Shown: in pieces, positions 55,670-63,493 of the stretch
Position numbering within the stretch: position 1 is the stretch's first letter
How the letters are laid out: every line of letters begins with the position of its first letter
DNA from: Microbacterium azadirachtae
GTDB taxonomy: Bacteria > Actinomycetota > Actinomycetes > Actinomycetales > Microbacteriaceae
Direction of reading: 5' to 3'
Length of the DNA stretch: 64,000 bases
Assembly (NCBI RefSeq): GCF_000956545.1
Contig: NZ_JYIT01000085.1
Span: 1-64,000 of the forward strand
Position numbers and translations under genes: made by a program
The notes under the pieces: model-generated
Told to the model about the DNA's origin: nothing
What the model saw: only the letters and a program-made list of their open reading frames with translations
Database searches by the model: none

Positions 55670-57802
55670 GTGGCGAAGAGCATCCTCATCACGTCCGTCG
55701 AAGGCCATTCCGGCAAGTCTCTGATCGCGCTGGGCGTGATCGATGCGCTGAGCCGGGCGACCGCTCGCATCGGGGTGTTCCGCCCCGTCACCCGTTCCCG
55801 CGACCGCGACGACGTCCTGGAGATGCTGCTCTCGCGCACGCGGATCGGGCTGCCCGCCCAGGACTGCATCGGCGTCGGCTACGACGAGCTGCACGCGGAT
55901 CCGGACGCGGCGCTCGGGAGGATCGTGGAGCGCTTCCACGCGGTGGAGGCGCAGTGCGACGCCGTGGTGATCCTCGGCAGCGACTACACCGACGTCGCGG
56001 GACCCGCGGAGCTCGGGGTCAACGCCCGCATCGCGGCGAACCTGGGTGCGCCGGTGCTGCTCGTCCTCGGCGGACGCGACACCGCGGGGCACGGCGAGCG
56101 GCTCGGGGCGACGGCGGCGCGCACTCCTGTGCAGCTCGGGCAGCTGGCCCGCCTCGGCGTCGCCGAGCTCGCGCAGGAGCGGGCCGTGCTCTCCGCGATC
56201 ATCGTGAACCGGGCGGAGCCGGGGCAGGCCGACGACATCCGAGCGGAGGTCTCCGCGGTGCTCCGAGAGCGCCGGGACGAGTCCGCCGGAGAGGTGCCGG
56301 TCTGGGTCGTCCCGGAGGATCCACCCCTGGTCGCGCCGTCCGTGCGCGGCGTACTGCAGGCGCTCGGAGGCCGTCTCGCCCGGGGCGACGAGGAACTCCT
56401 GGACCGCGAGGTGCTGGACGTGGTGATCGCCGGCATGTCGATGGTGAACGTGCTTCCGCGCCTCATCGAGTCGGCGGTGGTCGTGATCCCCGCGGATCGC
56501 GAGGAGGTGCTGCTGGCGACGCTGCTCGCGCAGGCGGCGGGCACGTTCCCCTCGATCGCGGCGATCGTGCTGAACGGGCCCTTCGCGCTGCCGGAGCCGA
56601 TCGAGCGGCTGCTGGACGGCCTCGGCCCGCGGGTGCCGATCATCGCGACCGACCACGGGACCTACGACACGACCGTGCGGATCATGAACGCGCCCGGGCG
56701 CCTGTCGGTCGACGCGCCGCATCGGGTCGGGCGCGCCCTGGCGCTGTTCGAGCAGCACGTCGACGTGCCTGCGCTCATCGCGCTGCTGGGCGTCGCCCGT
56801 TCCGACGTCGTGACCCCGCTCATGTTCCAGTACGAGCTGTTCGACCGCGCGCGCACCCAGCGCCGCACGATCGTGCTGCCGGAGGGAGGCGACGACCGTG
56901 TGCTCCGTGCCGCGGGCGCCGTGCTGAGCGGCGGCATCGCCGACCTCGTGATCCTCGGCGACGAGACGGCCGTGCGGGCGAGGGCGCGGGAGCTGGGCGT
57001 CGACCTCGACGCGGCGCGCGTGGTGTCGCCGACGGATCCCGAGCTCGTGCCGCGCTTCGCGGCCGAGTACGCGCGTCTCCGCGCGCACAAGGGCGTGACG
57101 CTCGCGCAGGCCGCCGACACGGTCACGGACGTGTCGTACTTCGGGACGCTGATGGTGCACCTCGGCCTCGCGGACGGCATGGTGTCGGGTGCCGCGCATA
57201 CCACGGCGCACACGATCCGTCCCGCGTTCGAGATCATCAAGACGCGTCCCGGCGTCTCGGTGGTGTCGTCGGTGTTCCTCATGGCGCTCGCCGACCGCGT
57301 GCTCGTCTACGGGGATTGCGCCGTGATCCCGGATCCGACGAGCGAGCAGCTCGCCGACATCGCGATCTCCTCCGCGGCGACCGCGAAGGCGTTCGGCATC
57401 GATCCGCGCGTGGCGATGCTGTCGTACTCGACCGGCGACTCCGGCTCCGGCGCCGAGGTCGAGAAGGTGCGCGCGGCGACGGCGCTGGTGCGCACGCGCG
57501 CCCCGGAGCTGCCGGTGGAGGGGCCGATCCAGTACGACGCCGCCGCGGACGCCGCCGTGGCCCGGGCGAAGCTGCCGGGATCGTCCGTGGCGGGGCGGGC
57601 GACGGTGTTCGTCTTCCCGGATCTGAACACAGGCAACAACACGTACAAGGCCGTGCAGCGCTCCGCGGGCGCGGTCGCCATGGGACCGGTCCTGCAGGGG
57701 CTGAACAAGCCGATCAACGACCTCTCCCGCGGCGCGCTCGTCGAGGACATCGTCAACACGATCGCGATCACGGCGATCCAGGCCCAGGGGGATCGCGCAT
57801 GA
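55670..57802 (+). CDS. pta: Phosphate acetyltransferase
   Basis: A 710-residue long-form Pta that interconverts acetyl-CoA and acetyl phosphate. The N-terminal P-loop domain of the BioD/DRTGG type begins SILITSVEGHSGKSLIALG. A central DRTGG domain follows (about residues 215-330). The catalytic PTA_PTB domain begins near residue 395 with TIVLPEGGDDRVLRAAG and contains DGMVSGAAHTTAHTIRPAF and VFPDLNTGNNTYKAVQRS. The stop overlaps ackA by four bases. The start is supported by TAGGCT at 55658. Confidence 0.97.
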   Translation: MAKSILITSVEGHSGKSLIALGVIDALSRATARIGVFRPVTRSRDRDDVLEMLLSRTRIGLPAQDCIGVGYDELHADPDAALGRIVERFHAVEAQCDAVVILGSDYTDVAGPAELGVNARIAANLGAPVLLVLGGRDTAGHGERLGATAARTPVQLGQLARLGVAELAQERAVLSAIIVNRAEPGQADDIRAEVSAVLRERRDESAGEVPVWVVPEDPPLVAPSVRGVLQALGGRLARGDEELLDREVLDVVIAGMSMVNVLPRLIESAVVVIPADREEVLLATLLAQAAGTFPSIAAIVLNGPFALPEPIERLLDGLGPRVPIIATDHGTYDTTVRIMNAPGRLSVDAPHRVGRALALFEQHVDVPALIALLGVARSDVVTPLMFQYELFDRARTQRRTIVLPEGGDDRVLRAAGAVLSGGIADLVILGDETAVRARARELGVDLDAARVVSPTDPELVPRFAAEYARLRAHKGVTLAQAADTVTDVSYFGTLMVHLGLADGMVSGAAHTTAHTIRPAFEIIKTRPGVSVVSSVFLMALADRVLVYGDCAVIPDPTSEQLADIAISSAATAKAFGIDPRVAMLSYSTGDSGSGAEVEKVRAATALVRTRAPELPVEGPIQYDAAADAAVARAKLPGSSVAGRATVFVFPDLNTGNNTYKAVQRSAGAVAMGPVLQGLNKPINDLSRGALVEDIVNTIAITAIQAQGDRA

Positions 57803-58989
57803 GCGTGGTGCTGGTGATCAACAGCGGATCCTCGTCGTTCAAGTACCAGCTGGTCGACTCCGGATCCGGCTCCGCGCTCGCATCCGGTCTCGTCGAGCGG
57901 ATCGGGCAGGATCAGGGCCGTGCGGTGCATGTCGACGCGACGGGTGCCGAGACCGAGCGCACGCTGCCGATCCCGGACCACACCGCCGGATTCCAGGTGA
58001 TGCTGGAAGCGTTCGCCGAGCACGGCCCCTCCCTGGAGGACGCGGCGCCGGTGGCGGTCGGGCACCGCGTGGTGCACGGAGGGGCGCGGTTCTTCGAGCC
58101 CACCGTGATCACCCCGCGAGTGGAGGCCGACATCGAGGAGCTCGCGGCCCTCGCCCCGCTGCACAACCCGGGCGCCCTGCAGGGCATCCGAGCCGCGGAG
58201 CGCGCGTTCCCGGACGTGCCCCAGGTGGCCGTGTTCGACACCGCCTTCCACCAGACGCTCCCTCCCGCCGCGTACACCTACGCGATCGACCGCGATCTCG
58301 CCGAGACGTATCGGATCCGGAGGTACGGCTTCCACGGCACCTCGCACAAGTACGTCTCGACGGCCGCGGCCGCGTTCGTAGGGGGTGACCGCGAAGACCT
58401 GCGTCAGCTCGTCTTCCACCTCGGCAACGGCGCGTCCGTCACGGCCGTGCGCGGCGGGCGGTCCGTCGAGACGTCGATGGGCATGACGCCGCTCGAAGGG
58501 CTCGTCATGGGGACGCGTTCGGGCGACATCGATCCTGCGGTCCTGTTCACGCTGGCCCGGCGGGCGTCGCTCACCGTCGCGGACCTGGACGAGCTGCTGA
58601 ACACCCGCAGTGGTCTGAAGGGGCTGGCCGGCGTCTCGGACATGCGTGACGTGCTCGCGCGCGCCGAGGCGGGGGACGAGGCCGCGTCGCTCGCGTTCGA
58701 GGTCTACATCCATCGGCTGCGCAGCTACGCCGGCGCCTACATCGCCCAGCTCGGAGGTGTGGACGTGATCTCCTTCACGGCCGGCGTGGGGGAGAACAAC
58801 GCGCTCGTGCGCCGGGAGGCCATGGCGACGCTGGGTTTCGCCGGCGTCGAGATCGATCCGCTGCGCAACGAGTCCGCCGGCCGGGGGATCCGGGTGATCT
58901 CCACCGACGAGTCGCGCGTGACGGTGCTGGTGGTGCCGACGAACGAGGAGCTGGAGATCGCGCGGCAGGCGGCGCAGATCCTGCCCTGA
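57799..58989 (+). CDS. ackA: Acetate kinase
   Basis: A 396-residue ASKHA-fold kinase that converts acetyl phosphate and ADP to acetate and ATP. Motifs are VINSGSSSFKYQL, GHRVVHGGARF, DTAFHQTLPP, YGFHGTSHKYV, FHLGNGASVTAV and FTAGVGENN. The catalytic Arg and Glu are in these motifs. The ATG lies in the pta stop (ATGA), so the pair is coupled. With pta it provides acetate overflow or acetate assimilation. Confidence 0.97.
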   Translation: MSVVLVINSGSSSFKYQLVDSGSGSALASGLVERIGQDQGRAVHVDATGAETERTLPIPDHTAGFQVMLEAFAEHGPSLEDAAPVAVGHRVVHGGARFFEPTVITPRVEADIEELAALAPLHNPGALQGIRAAERAFPDVPQVAVFDTAFHQTLPPAAYTYAIDRDLAETYRIRRYGFHGTSHKYVSTAAAAFVGGDREDLRQLVFHLGNGASVTAVRGGRSVETSMGMTPLEGLVMGTRSGDIDPAVLFTLARRASLTVADLDELLNTRSGLKGLAGVSDMRDVLARAEAGDEAASLAFEVYIHRLRSYAGAYIAQLGGVDVISFTAGVGENNALVRREAMATLGFAGVEIDPLRNESAGRGIRVISTDESRVTVLVVPTNEELEIARQAAQILP

Positions 58990-59007
58990 CGGCGTGCGGC
59001 TCGGCGC

Positions 59008-61041
59008 TCAGGCGAACAGGGCGTCGAGGCCGTCCATGCGCACCCGGGGGCTCGGGGGCGCGGCCGCTGTGGCGAGGGGAGCCTGGACGCGCGTGTCGAC
59101 GACGTCGAGGCACGCGAGCGCTGCGCTGGTCAGGAAGCGGCTCGGCTTGGCCTGGACGTGGCGGGCCGTGAACGCGGTCGGGTGCGTGGGCAGGATGTCG
59201 GGGGCGTAGACGCTCAGGGTGTCACGCGCCCGGGTGAGACCGACGTAGAAGAGGCGCCGCTCCTCTTCCAGCCCCGCCCGCGAGGTGAGCGCCATGTCGG
59301 AGGGGATGGCGCCGTCGGTGGCCCGCAGCAGGTGCACGGCCGACCACTCCAGGCCCTTGGCCGAGTGGATCGTGGAGAGCGTCACCCAGTCCTCATCGAG
59401 GTGCGGCTGCCCGGCCCAGTCGCCGGAGGCCGCGACCGGGTCGATCGCCTGCTCGCCGACGAACGACCGCAGATCGCTCCGGCGGCCCGCGGCCTCGGCC
59501 ACGGCGGTGACGTCGCTCGCCCGCCGCTGCCAGTCGGGATAGTGCTGCTCGAGGAGCGTCGACACGGCGTCGTGGCACGCCTCGACGAGCTCGGAGACCG
59601 GGGAGTCGCCATCGACCACGCCGAGCAGCGACAGCGTCGTGGCGAGGCCCACCCGCGCGGTCGCCGGAGCTGCGGCGATCGCCTCGGGGCCGCCGGCGAT
59701 GCCCTGATCGGCGAGCACCCCGGCGAGGCGCCGGGCGCTGACTTTCCCCAGCCCCCGGTGGCGCGTGAGCAGGCGGTACCACGCGATCTCGTCGTGGGGA
59801 TTGAGCACGACGCGGAACGCCGCGAGCAGATCGCGGACGTGGGCGGTCTCGAGGTAGCCGATCCCCCCGAACTTCTTGAACGGGACGTCGCGCACGGTGA
59901 GCTCGATCTCGAGCAGCGCGCTGTGGGATCCGGTCCGCATCAGCACCGCCTGCTCCCGCAGCGGAACGCCGTCGGCATGGGCGGCGAGGATGCGATCGGC
60001 GACGGCACGCGCCTCATCGTCCGCGTTCTCGCACCGTACGAGCTCGGGACGCACCGCCGGGGCCGCGCGGTCCGCGAACAGCCGGATCGGGAACTCCTCC
60101 GGGCGGGTCGCGTTGGCGAGGTCGAGGATCGGCTGCGTCGAGCGGAAGTTGCGCTCGAGCCGGATCAGGTCGGCATGGGGGAGACGGTCGAGCACCTCCT
60201 GCAGCTGCCCCGCGCCGGCACCGCGGAACCCGTAGATGGCCTGCGCATCGTCGCCGACGACGGTGAGGCCCCGCCCGTCGGGGCAGAGCTCCTGGACGAT
60301 GTCCGCCTGCACGCGGTTGACGTCCTGGTACTCGTCCACGAGCACCCAGTCCCAGCGCGCCCTGAGGCGCGCGCCCACGTCGGGATCCCGCACCAGCGAA
60401 CGCCACGCGACCAGCAGATCGTCGAGGTCGAGCAGGCCGCGCGACCGCTTGCGCTGCGCGTAGGCGCGCAGAAGCGCCATGATCGGGTCGACGTGGCCGA
60501 GCGCCCACGGGAACTGCTCGGAGATCACCTCGCGTCCGGGGCGCTCCAGGCTCACCGCGCGGGATGCGATGTCGGCGATCGCCCTGCTCGTCGGCATCCG
60601 CCGGTCCGTGCCGTCCAGCCCGTGCTCGCTGCGCAGCAGGTCGATCAGGTCGACGATGTCGTCCGGCGCGAGCACGGTCACGTCGGCCAGCCCCAGATGC
60701 TGCGAGTACTCCGCGACCACCCGGTGGGCGACGGAGTGGAACGTCCCTCCGGCGATCCGCTGGGCGAGCGCGGTGTCGCCGACCATCGCGGCAGCGCGAG
60801 ACGTCATCGCCGCGGCGGCCCGGCGGGTGAACGTCAGCAGCAGGATCCGTTCCGGCGGCACGCCGGCGTCGATGAGCCGGGCCACCCGGCTGGTGAGCAC
60901 GCGCGTCTTCCCGGTCCCCGCGCCCGTCGCGACGACGAGCGGTCCGTCGCCGTGCTCGACGGCGCGGCGCTGCGCCTCGTCCAGGTCCTCGACCAGCTCT
61001 GCGGTGTCCATGCGGGCGACGGTATCCGTGCCCGCCGACAT
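59008..61041 (-). CDS. UvrD/PcrA-family ATP-dependent DNA helicase
   Basis: A 677-residue superfamily 1A helicase. Motif I is ATGAGTGKTRVL, motif II is WVLVDEYQDVNRVQ, motif III GDDAQAIYGFRGA, motif IV ERNFRST, and motif V/VI STIHSAKGLEW and RRLFYVGLTRARD. Length matches the mycobacterial UvrD2-like proteins without the C-terminal HRDC domain. It may unwind DNA in nucleotide-excision or recombination repair. Its stop is 18 bases from the convergent ackA stop. The start could be ATG 61041 or ATG 61011 (MDTAELVEDL). Confidence 0.92.
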   Translation of the reverse strand: MSAGTDTVARMDTAELVEDLDEAQRRAVEHGDGPLVVATGAGTGKTRVLTSRVARLIDAGVPPERILLLTFTRRAAAAMTSRAAAMVGDTALAQRIAGGTFHSVAHRVVAEYSQHLGLADVTVLAPDDIVDLIDLLRSEHGLDGTDRRMPTSRAIADIASRAVSLERPGREVISEQFPWALGHVDPIMALLRAYAQRKRSRGLLDLDDLLVAWRSLVRDPDVGARLRARWDWVLVDEYQDVNRVQADIVQELCPDGRGLTVVGDDAQAIYGFRGAGAGQLQEVLDRLPHADLIRLERNFRSTQPILDLANATRPEEFPIRLFADRAAPAVRPELVRCENADDEARAVADRILAAHADGVPLREQAVLMRTGSHSALLEIELTVRDVPFKKFGGIGYLETAHVRDLLAAFRVVLNPHDEIAWYRLLTRHRGLGKVSARRLAGVLADQGIAGGPEAIAAAPATARVGLATTLSLLGVVDGDSPVSELVEACHDAVSTLLEQHYPDWQRRASDVTAVAEAAGRRSDLRSFVGEQAIDPVAASGDWAGQPHLDEDWVTLSTIHSAKGLEWSAVHLLRATDGAIPSDMALTSRAGLEEERRLFYVGLTRARDTLSVYAPDILPTHPTAFTARHVQAKPSRFLTSAALACLDVVDTRVQAPLATAAAPPSPRVRMDGLDALFA

Positions 61042-61150
61042 CGTCCTCGGCGACGCGGGTGCGCCACGCCCGGCGGACGGCCTGGTCGGAGGGACCGCCC
61101 CGAATCGGGTATGCTCTTTACCTGTGCCTCAGGGCACGCAAAACCCGCAA

Positions 61151-61226
61151 GGGCGATTGGCGCAGTTGGTAGCGCGCTTCCTTCACACGGAAGAGGTCGT
61201 CGGTTCGAGTCCGGCATCGCCCACCA
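61151..61226 (+). tRNA. tRNA-Val (anticodon CAC)
   Basis: A complete 73-base cloverleaf: acceptor GGGCGAT pairs with ATCGCCC; the anticodon stem CTTCC/GGAAG (61177-61181 with 61189-61193) holds loop TTCACAC with anticodon CAC at 61184-61186. The T-arm GGTTCGAGTCC is normal. Discriminator A at 61223 is followed by an encoded CCA (61224-61226). It reads GUG, a common codon in this GC-rich genome. Confidence 0.97.
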
Positions 61227-61256
61227 TTCCTCCCTCCTCCGCACGACGTGTCGTGA

Positions 61257-61274
61257 TGTAACCTCGCAGTTGCA
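61257..61274. promoter_or_regulatory. ArsR-type operator 1 (before the SRPBCC gene)
   Basis: TGTAAC-CTCGCA-GTTGCA fits TGYAAY-N6-GTTGCA, shared with two sites after the arsR gene. It is 42 bases before GTG 61316. Confidence 0.6.
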
Positions 61275-61315
61275 GAACGGCGTTCGACGCCCTTCCCGAT
61301 GCGCAGGAGGCGACC

Positions 61316-61798
61316 GTGGCGAGCACGACCGGCAGGAACGCATCCGTCGTCGACGAAGGCGCGTTCCGCGTCACGCGCAGCATCGACATCGCCGCTCCCG
61401 TGCCGAAGGTCTGGCGCGCGGTCACGGATCCGGAGCTCCTGTCGCGGTGGTTCGGGCGCACAGTCCTGCTCGGCGACGGCGCGGGGGCGCACGGCACGAT
61501 GAGCTTCGAGGGATACGGGGCGATACCGATCCGCGTCGAGGCGATCGATCCGGAGCGCTCGGTGACCTATCGCTGGAACAACGACGATGCGCTCGGCATG
61601 CTGCCGGCGCAGGTCGACGAGGCCTCCTCGACCGTCTTCACCTTCACTCTCGCGGCGCAGGGCGAGGGGACGCGGCTCACCGTGGTCGAATCGGGCTTCG
61701 AGCGCACGTCCGATCCGATCGCGAACCTCGAGAGTCATCGTCGGGGCTGGGACTTCGAGCTCGACAAGCTCGTGGCGCTGATCGAGGGGGAGCGATGA
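61316..61798 (+). CDS. SRPBCC (AHSA1-type) protein
   Basis: A 160-residue START/SRPBCC-fold protein with a hydrophobic ligand cavity. AHSA1-type motifs are IAAPVPKVWRAVTDPELLSRWF, an internal SFEGYG strand and the C-terminal WDFELDKLV. Such proteins often accompany ArsR regulators. GTG 61316 has GCAGGAGG upstream. The stop overlaps the arsR start (ATGA). The ligand is unknown. Confidence 0.88.
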   Translation: MASTTGRNASVVDEGAFRVTRSIDIAAPVPKVWRAVTDPELLSRWFGRTVLLGDGAGAHGTMSFEGYGAIPIRVEAIDPERSVTYRWNNDDALGMLPAQVDEASSTVFTFTLAAQGEGTRLTVVESGFERTSDPIANLESHRRGWDFELDKLVALIEGER

Positions 61799-62109
61799 CG
61801 CAGGCCCTGGTCCCGGTCTTCGCGGCGCTCGGTGACGAGACGCGGTGGAGCATCCTCGTCGCCCTCGGAGAGGGGGCCGCTTCGGCGTCCGCCCTGGCCG
61901 CGCGCTTCCCGGTCTCGCGGCAGGCGATCGCGAAGCACCTGTCGGTGCTGGCCGAGGTCGGGCTGGTCGAATCGGTGCGCGTCGGACGGGAGGTGCGCTA
62001 CCGCGTCGTCGGCTCCGAGCTCAGCGCGACGGCGCGACGGCTCGACGCGATCGGGCGCGAGTGGGAGGGTCGCCTGGCCCGGATCAAGGAGATCGCCGAA
62101 GGGCTCTGA
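61795..62109 (+). CDS. ArsR family transcriptional regulator
   Basis: A 104-residue winged helix regulator. The HTH is ASALAARFPVSRQAIAKHLSVL, and the wing is ESVRVGREVRYRVV. It lacks the Cys motif (ELCVCDL) of metal-sensing ArsR proteins, so it probably senses an organic compound. It is coupled to the SRPBCC gene. Three similar palindromes around the locus are its probable sites. Confidence 0.92.
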   Translation: MTQALVPVFAALGDETRWSILVALGEGAASASALAARFPVSRQAIAKHLSVLAEVGLVESVRVGREVRYRVVGSELSATARRLDAIGREWEGRLARIKEIAEGL

Positions 62110-62125
62110 TCCGACTCCGCCTTTT

Positions 62126-62177
62126 TGCAACTCAAGGGTTGCTTCTTCGGTGACGTAAGTGCAATCCTAAGGTTGCA
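62126..62177. promoter_or_regulatory. ArsR-type operators 2 and 3 (before the SDR gene)
   Basis: TGCAAC-TCAAGG-GTTGCT (62126-62143) and TGCAAT-CCTAAG-GTTGCA (62160-62177) have the same arm spacing as the site at 61257. Their centres are 34 bases apart, about three helical turns. A TATACG hexamer follows at 62178. They precede ATG 62201. Confidence 0.65.
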
Positions 62178-62200
62178 TATACGGACAGGGAGAGCGCATC

Positions 62201-62995
62201 ATGCTGCTGCAGAACAAGGTCGCGGTCATCTACGGCGGGGGCGGATCGATCGGATCGGCCGCCGCCAGGGTCTTCGCACGGGAAGGCGCCCGGCTGTTCC
62301 TCGCGGGGCGCACGATGTCCCGGCTGGAGGAGGCGGCGGCCGCCGCGCGAGCCGAGGGGGCCGAGGTCTCGACCGCGGTGGTCGACGCCTCGGATCCCGC
62401 CGCGGTCGAACGGCACGCGGATCAGGTCGCCGAGGCCGCCGGCCGCATCGACATCACGCTGAACGCGGTCGGGTTCGATCACGTGCAGGGGCTGTCGATC
62501 GCGGAGACCTCGGTCGACGACTACCTGCATCCGATCGACGGCTACCTGAGGACGAACTTCCTCACGGCGAAGGCCGCCGCGCGCCACATGGTCGCGCAGC
62601 GCGCCGGCGTGATCTTGACGATCTCGACCCCCGGAGCCCGGCTGACCGGACGCGGCCTGATCGGCAACGCGGCCCAGTCCGCCGGGCTCGAGGGCTTCTC
62701 GCGGGCTCTCGCCGGCGAACTCGGCCCGGACGGCATCCGGGTCGTCTGCGTGCGCCCGCACGCGATCTCCGACGCCCTCGCGACCTCCTACGCGAACGCG
62801 ATGTTCGGCCGCATCGCCGACGCCTCCGGCATCGGGATGGACGAGTGGATCCAGGGCCTCACGGGTGCCACCGCGCTCGGCAGGCTGCCGATGCTCGCGG
62901 AGGTGGGGGAGTACCTCGCCTTCGCCGCGTCCGACCGGGCCTCATCGATGACCGGGGCGATCGCCAACCTCACGGCGGGCGCCCTGGTCGACTGA
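62201..62995 (+). CDS. SDR family protein lacking the usual YxxxK
   Basis: A 264-residue classical-SDR-like protein. The cofactor motif YGGGGSIGSAAARVFAREGA is good, with GGGGSIG and RT (residue 37-38) suggesting NADP(H). The substrate region has LNAVGF and TISTPGARL with the catalytic Ser. The expected Tyr-x-x-x-Lys reads as GNAAQSAG, so both residues are absent. Catalysis may differ or be lost. ATG 62201 has GGGAGAG upstream. Two ArsR-type operators suggest co-regulation with the SRPBCC gene. Confidence 0.82.
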   Translation: MLLQNKVAVIYGGGGSIGSAAARVFAREGARLFLAGRTMSRLEEAAAAARAEGAEVSTAVVDASDPAAVERHADQVAEAAGRIDITLNAVGFDHVQGLSIAETSVDDYLHPIDGYLRTNFLTAKAAARHMVAQRAGVILTISTPGARLTGRGLIGNAAQSAGLEGFSRALAGELGPDGIRVVCVRPHAISDALATSYANAMFGRIADASGIGMDEWIQGLTGATALGRLPMLAEVGEYLAFAASDRASSMTGAIANLTAGALVD

Positions 62996-63020
62996 GCCGG
63001 GCGAGCGGGACTGCCAGGAC

Positions 63021-63377
63021 TCAGGCAGCCTTGCGCTGCCACACGCCGAACCGGTTGCCCGCGGGATCGGCCAGGTGGGCGAACAGGATGACGCCGTTGT
63101 CCACCAGGGGTAGGACGGTCTCGGCGCCGCGGGCGAGCGCGGCGTCGATGCTCGCCCGGATGTCGGAGACCTCGACGTAGAAGATCGCCCAGGTGCCCGA
63201 TCCGATCCCGCTGGTGTCCCAGAGTCCGCCGTCGGTCTCGTTCACCATGCCGTAGCCGGACGGCCCCGCGGCACCGAACCGCCAGCCGAAGAGTCCGCCG
63301 TAGAAGGCCTTCGCCGTCTCGGGGTCGGGCGTGCCGATCTCGAAGTAGTTCACCGTGTTCTCGGGTGCATCCATCAT
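63021..63377 (-). CDS. VOC (glyoxalase/bleomycin-resistance) family protein
   Basis: A 118-residue VOC-fold protein. Typical parts are YFEIGTPDPETAKAFYGGLFGW, FYVEVSD and the C-terminal HLADPAGNRFGVW. Glu and His residues that may bind metal are in these parts. The start is ATG 63377 or 63374, with GAGGATCGG upstream. The promoter carries a MerR-type operator. The MerR-like gene lies directly upstream on the same strand. Confidence 0.87.
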   Translation of the reverse strand: MMDAPENTVNYFEIGTPDPETAKAFYGGLFGWRFGAAGPSGYGMVNETDGGLWDTSGIGSGTWAIFYVEVSDIRASIDAALARGAETVLPLVDNGVILFAHLADPAGNRFGVWQRKAA

Positions 63378-63427
63378 GCCGATCCTCTCGATCCGCGGCG
63401 CCGGCCGTTCGCGGCGCCTGCAGCTCA

Positions 63428-63458
63428 AGGCTGGAACCTGCCACAGTGGCAGAGTCAA
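63428..63458 (-). promoter_or_regulatory. MerR-type promoter of the VOC gene
   Basis: On the minus strand TTGACT (63453-63458) and CAGCCT (63428-63433) are 19 bases apart, the long spacer of MerR-activated promoters. The spacer contains the perfect palindrome CTGCCACAGTGGCAG (63438-63452). Transcription would start near 63420, 43 bases before the ATG. Confidence 0.75.
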
Positions 63459-63493
63459 ACCCGGGTTTCGAACACGGAGGTTCGGAGCGGTGA

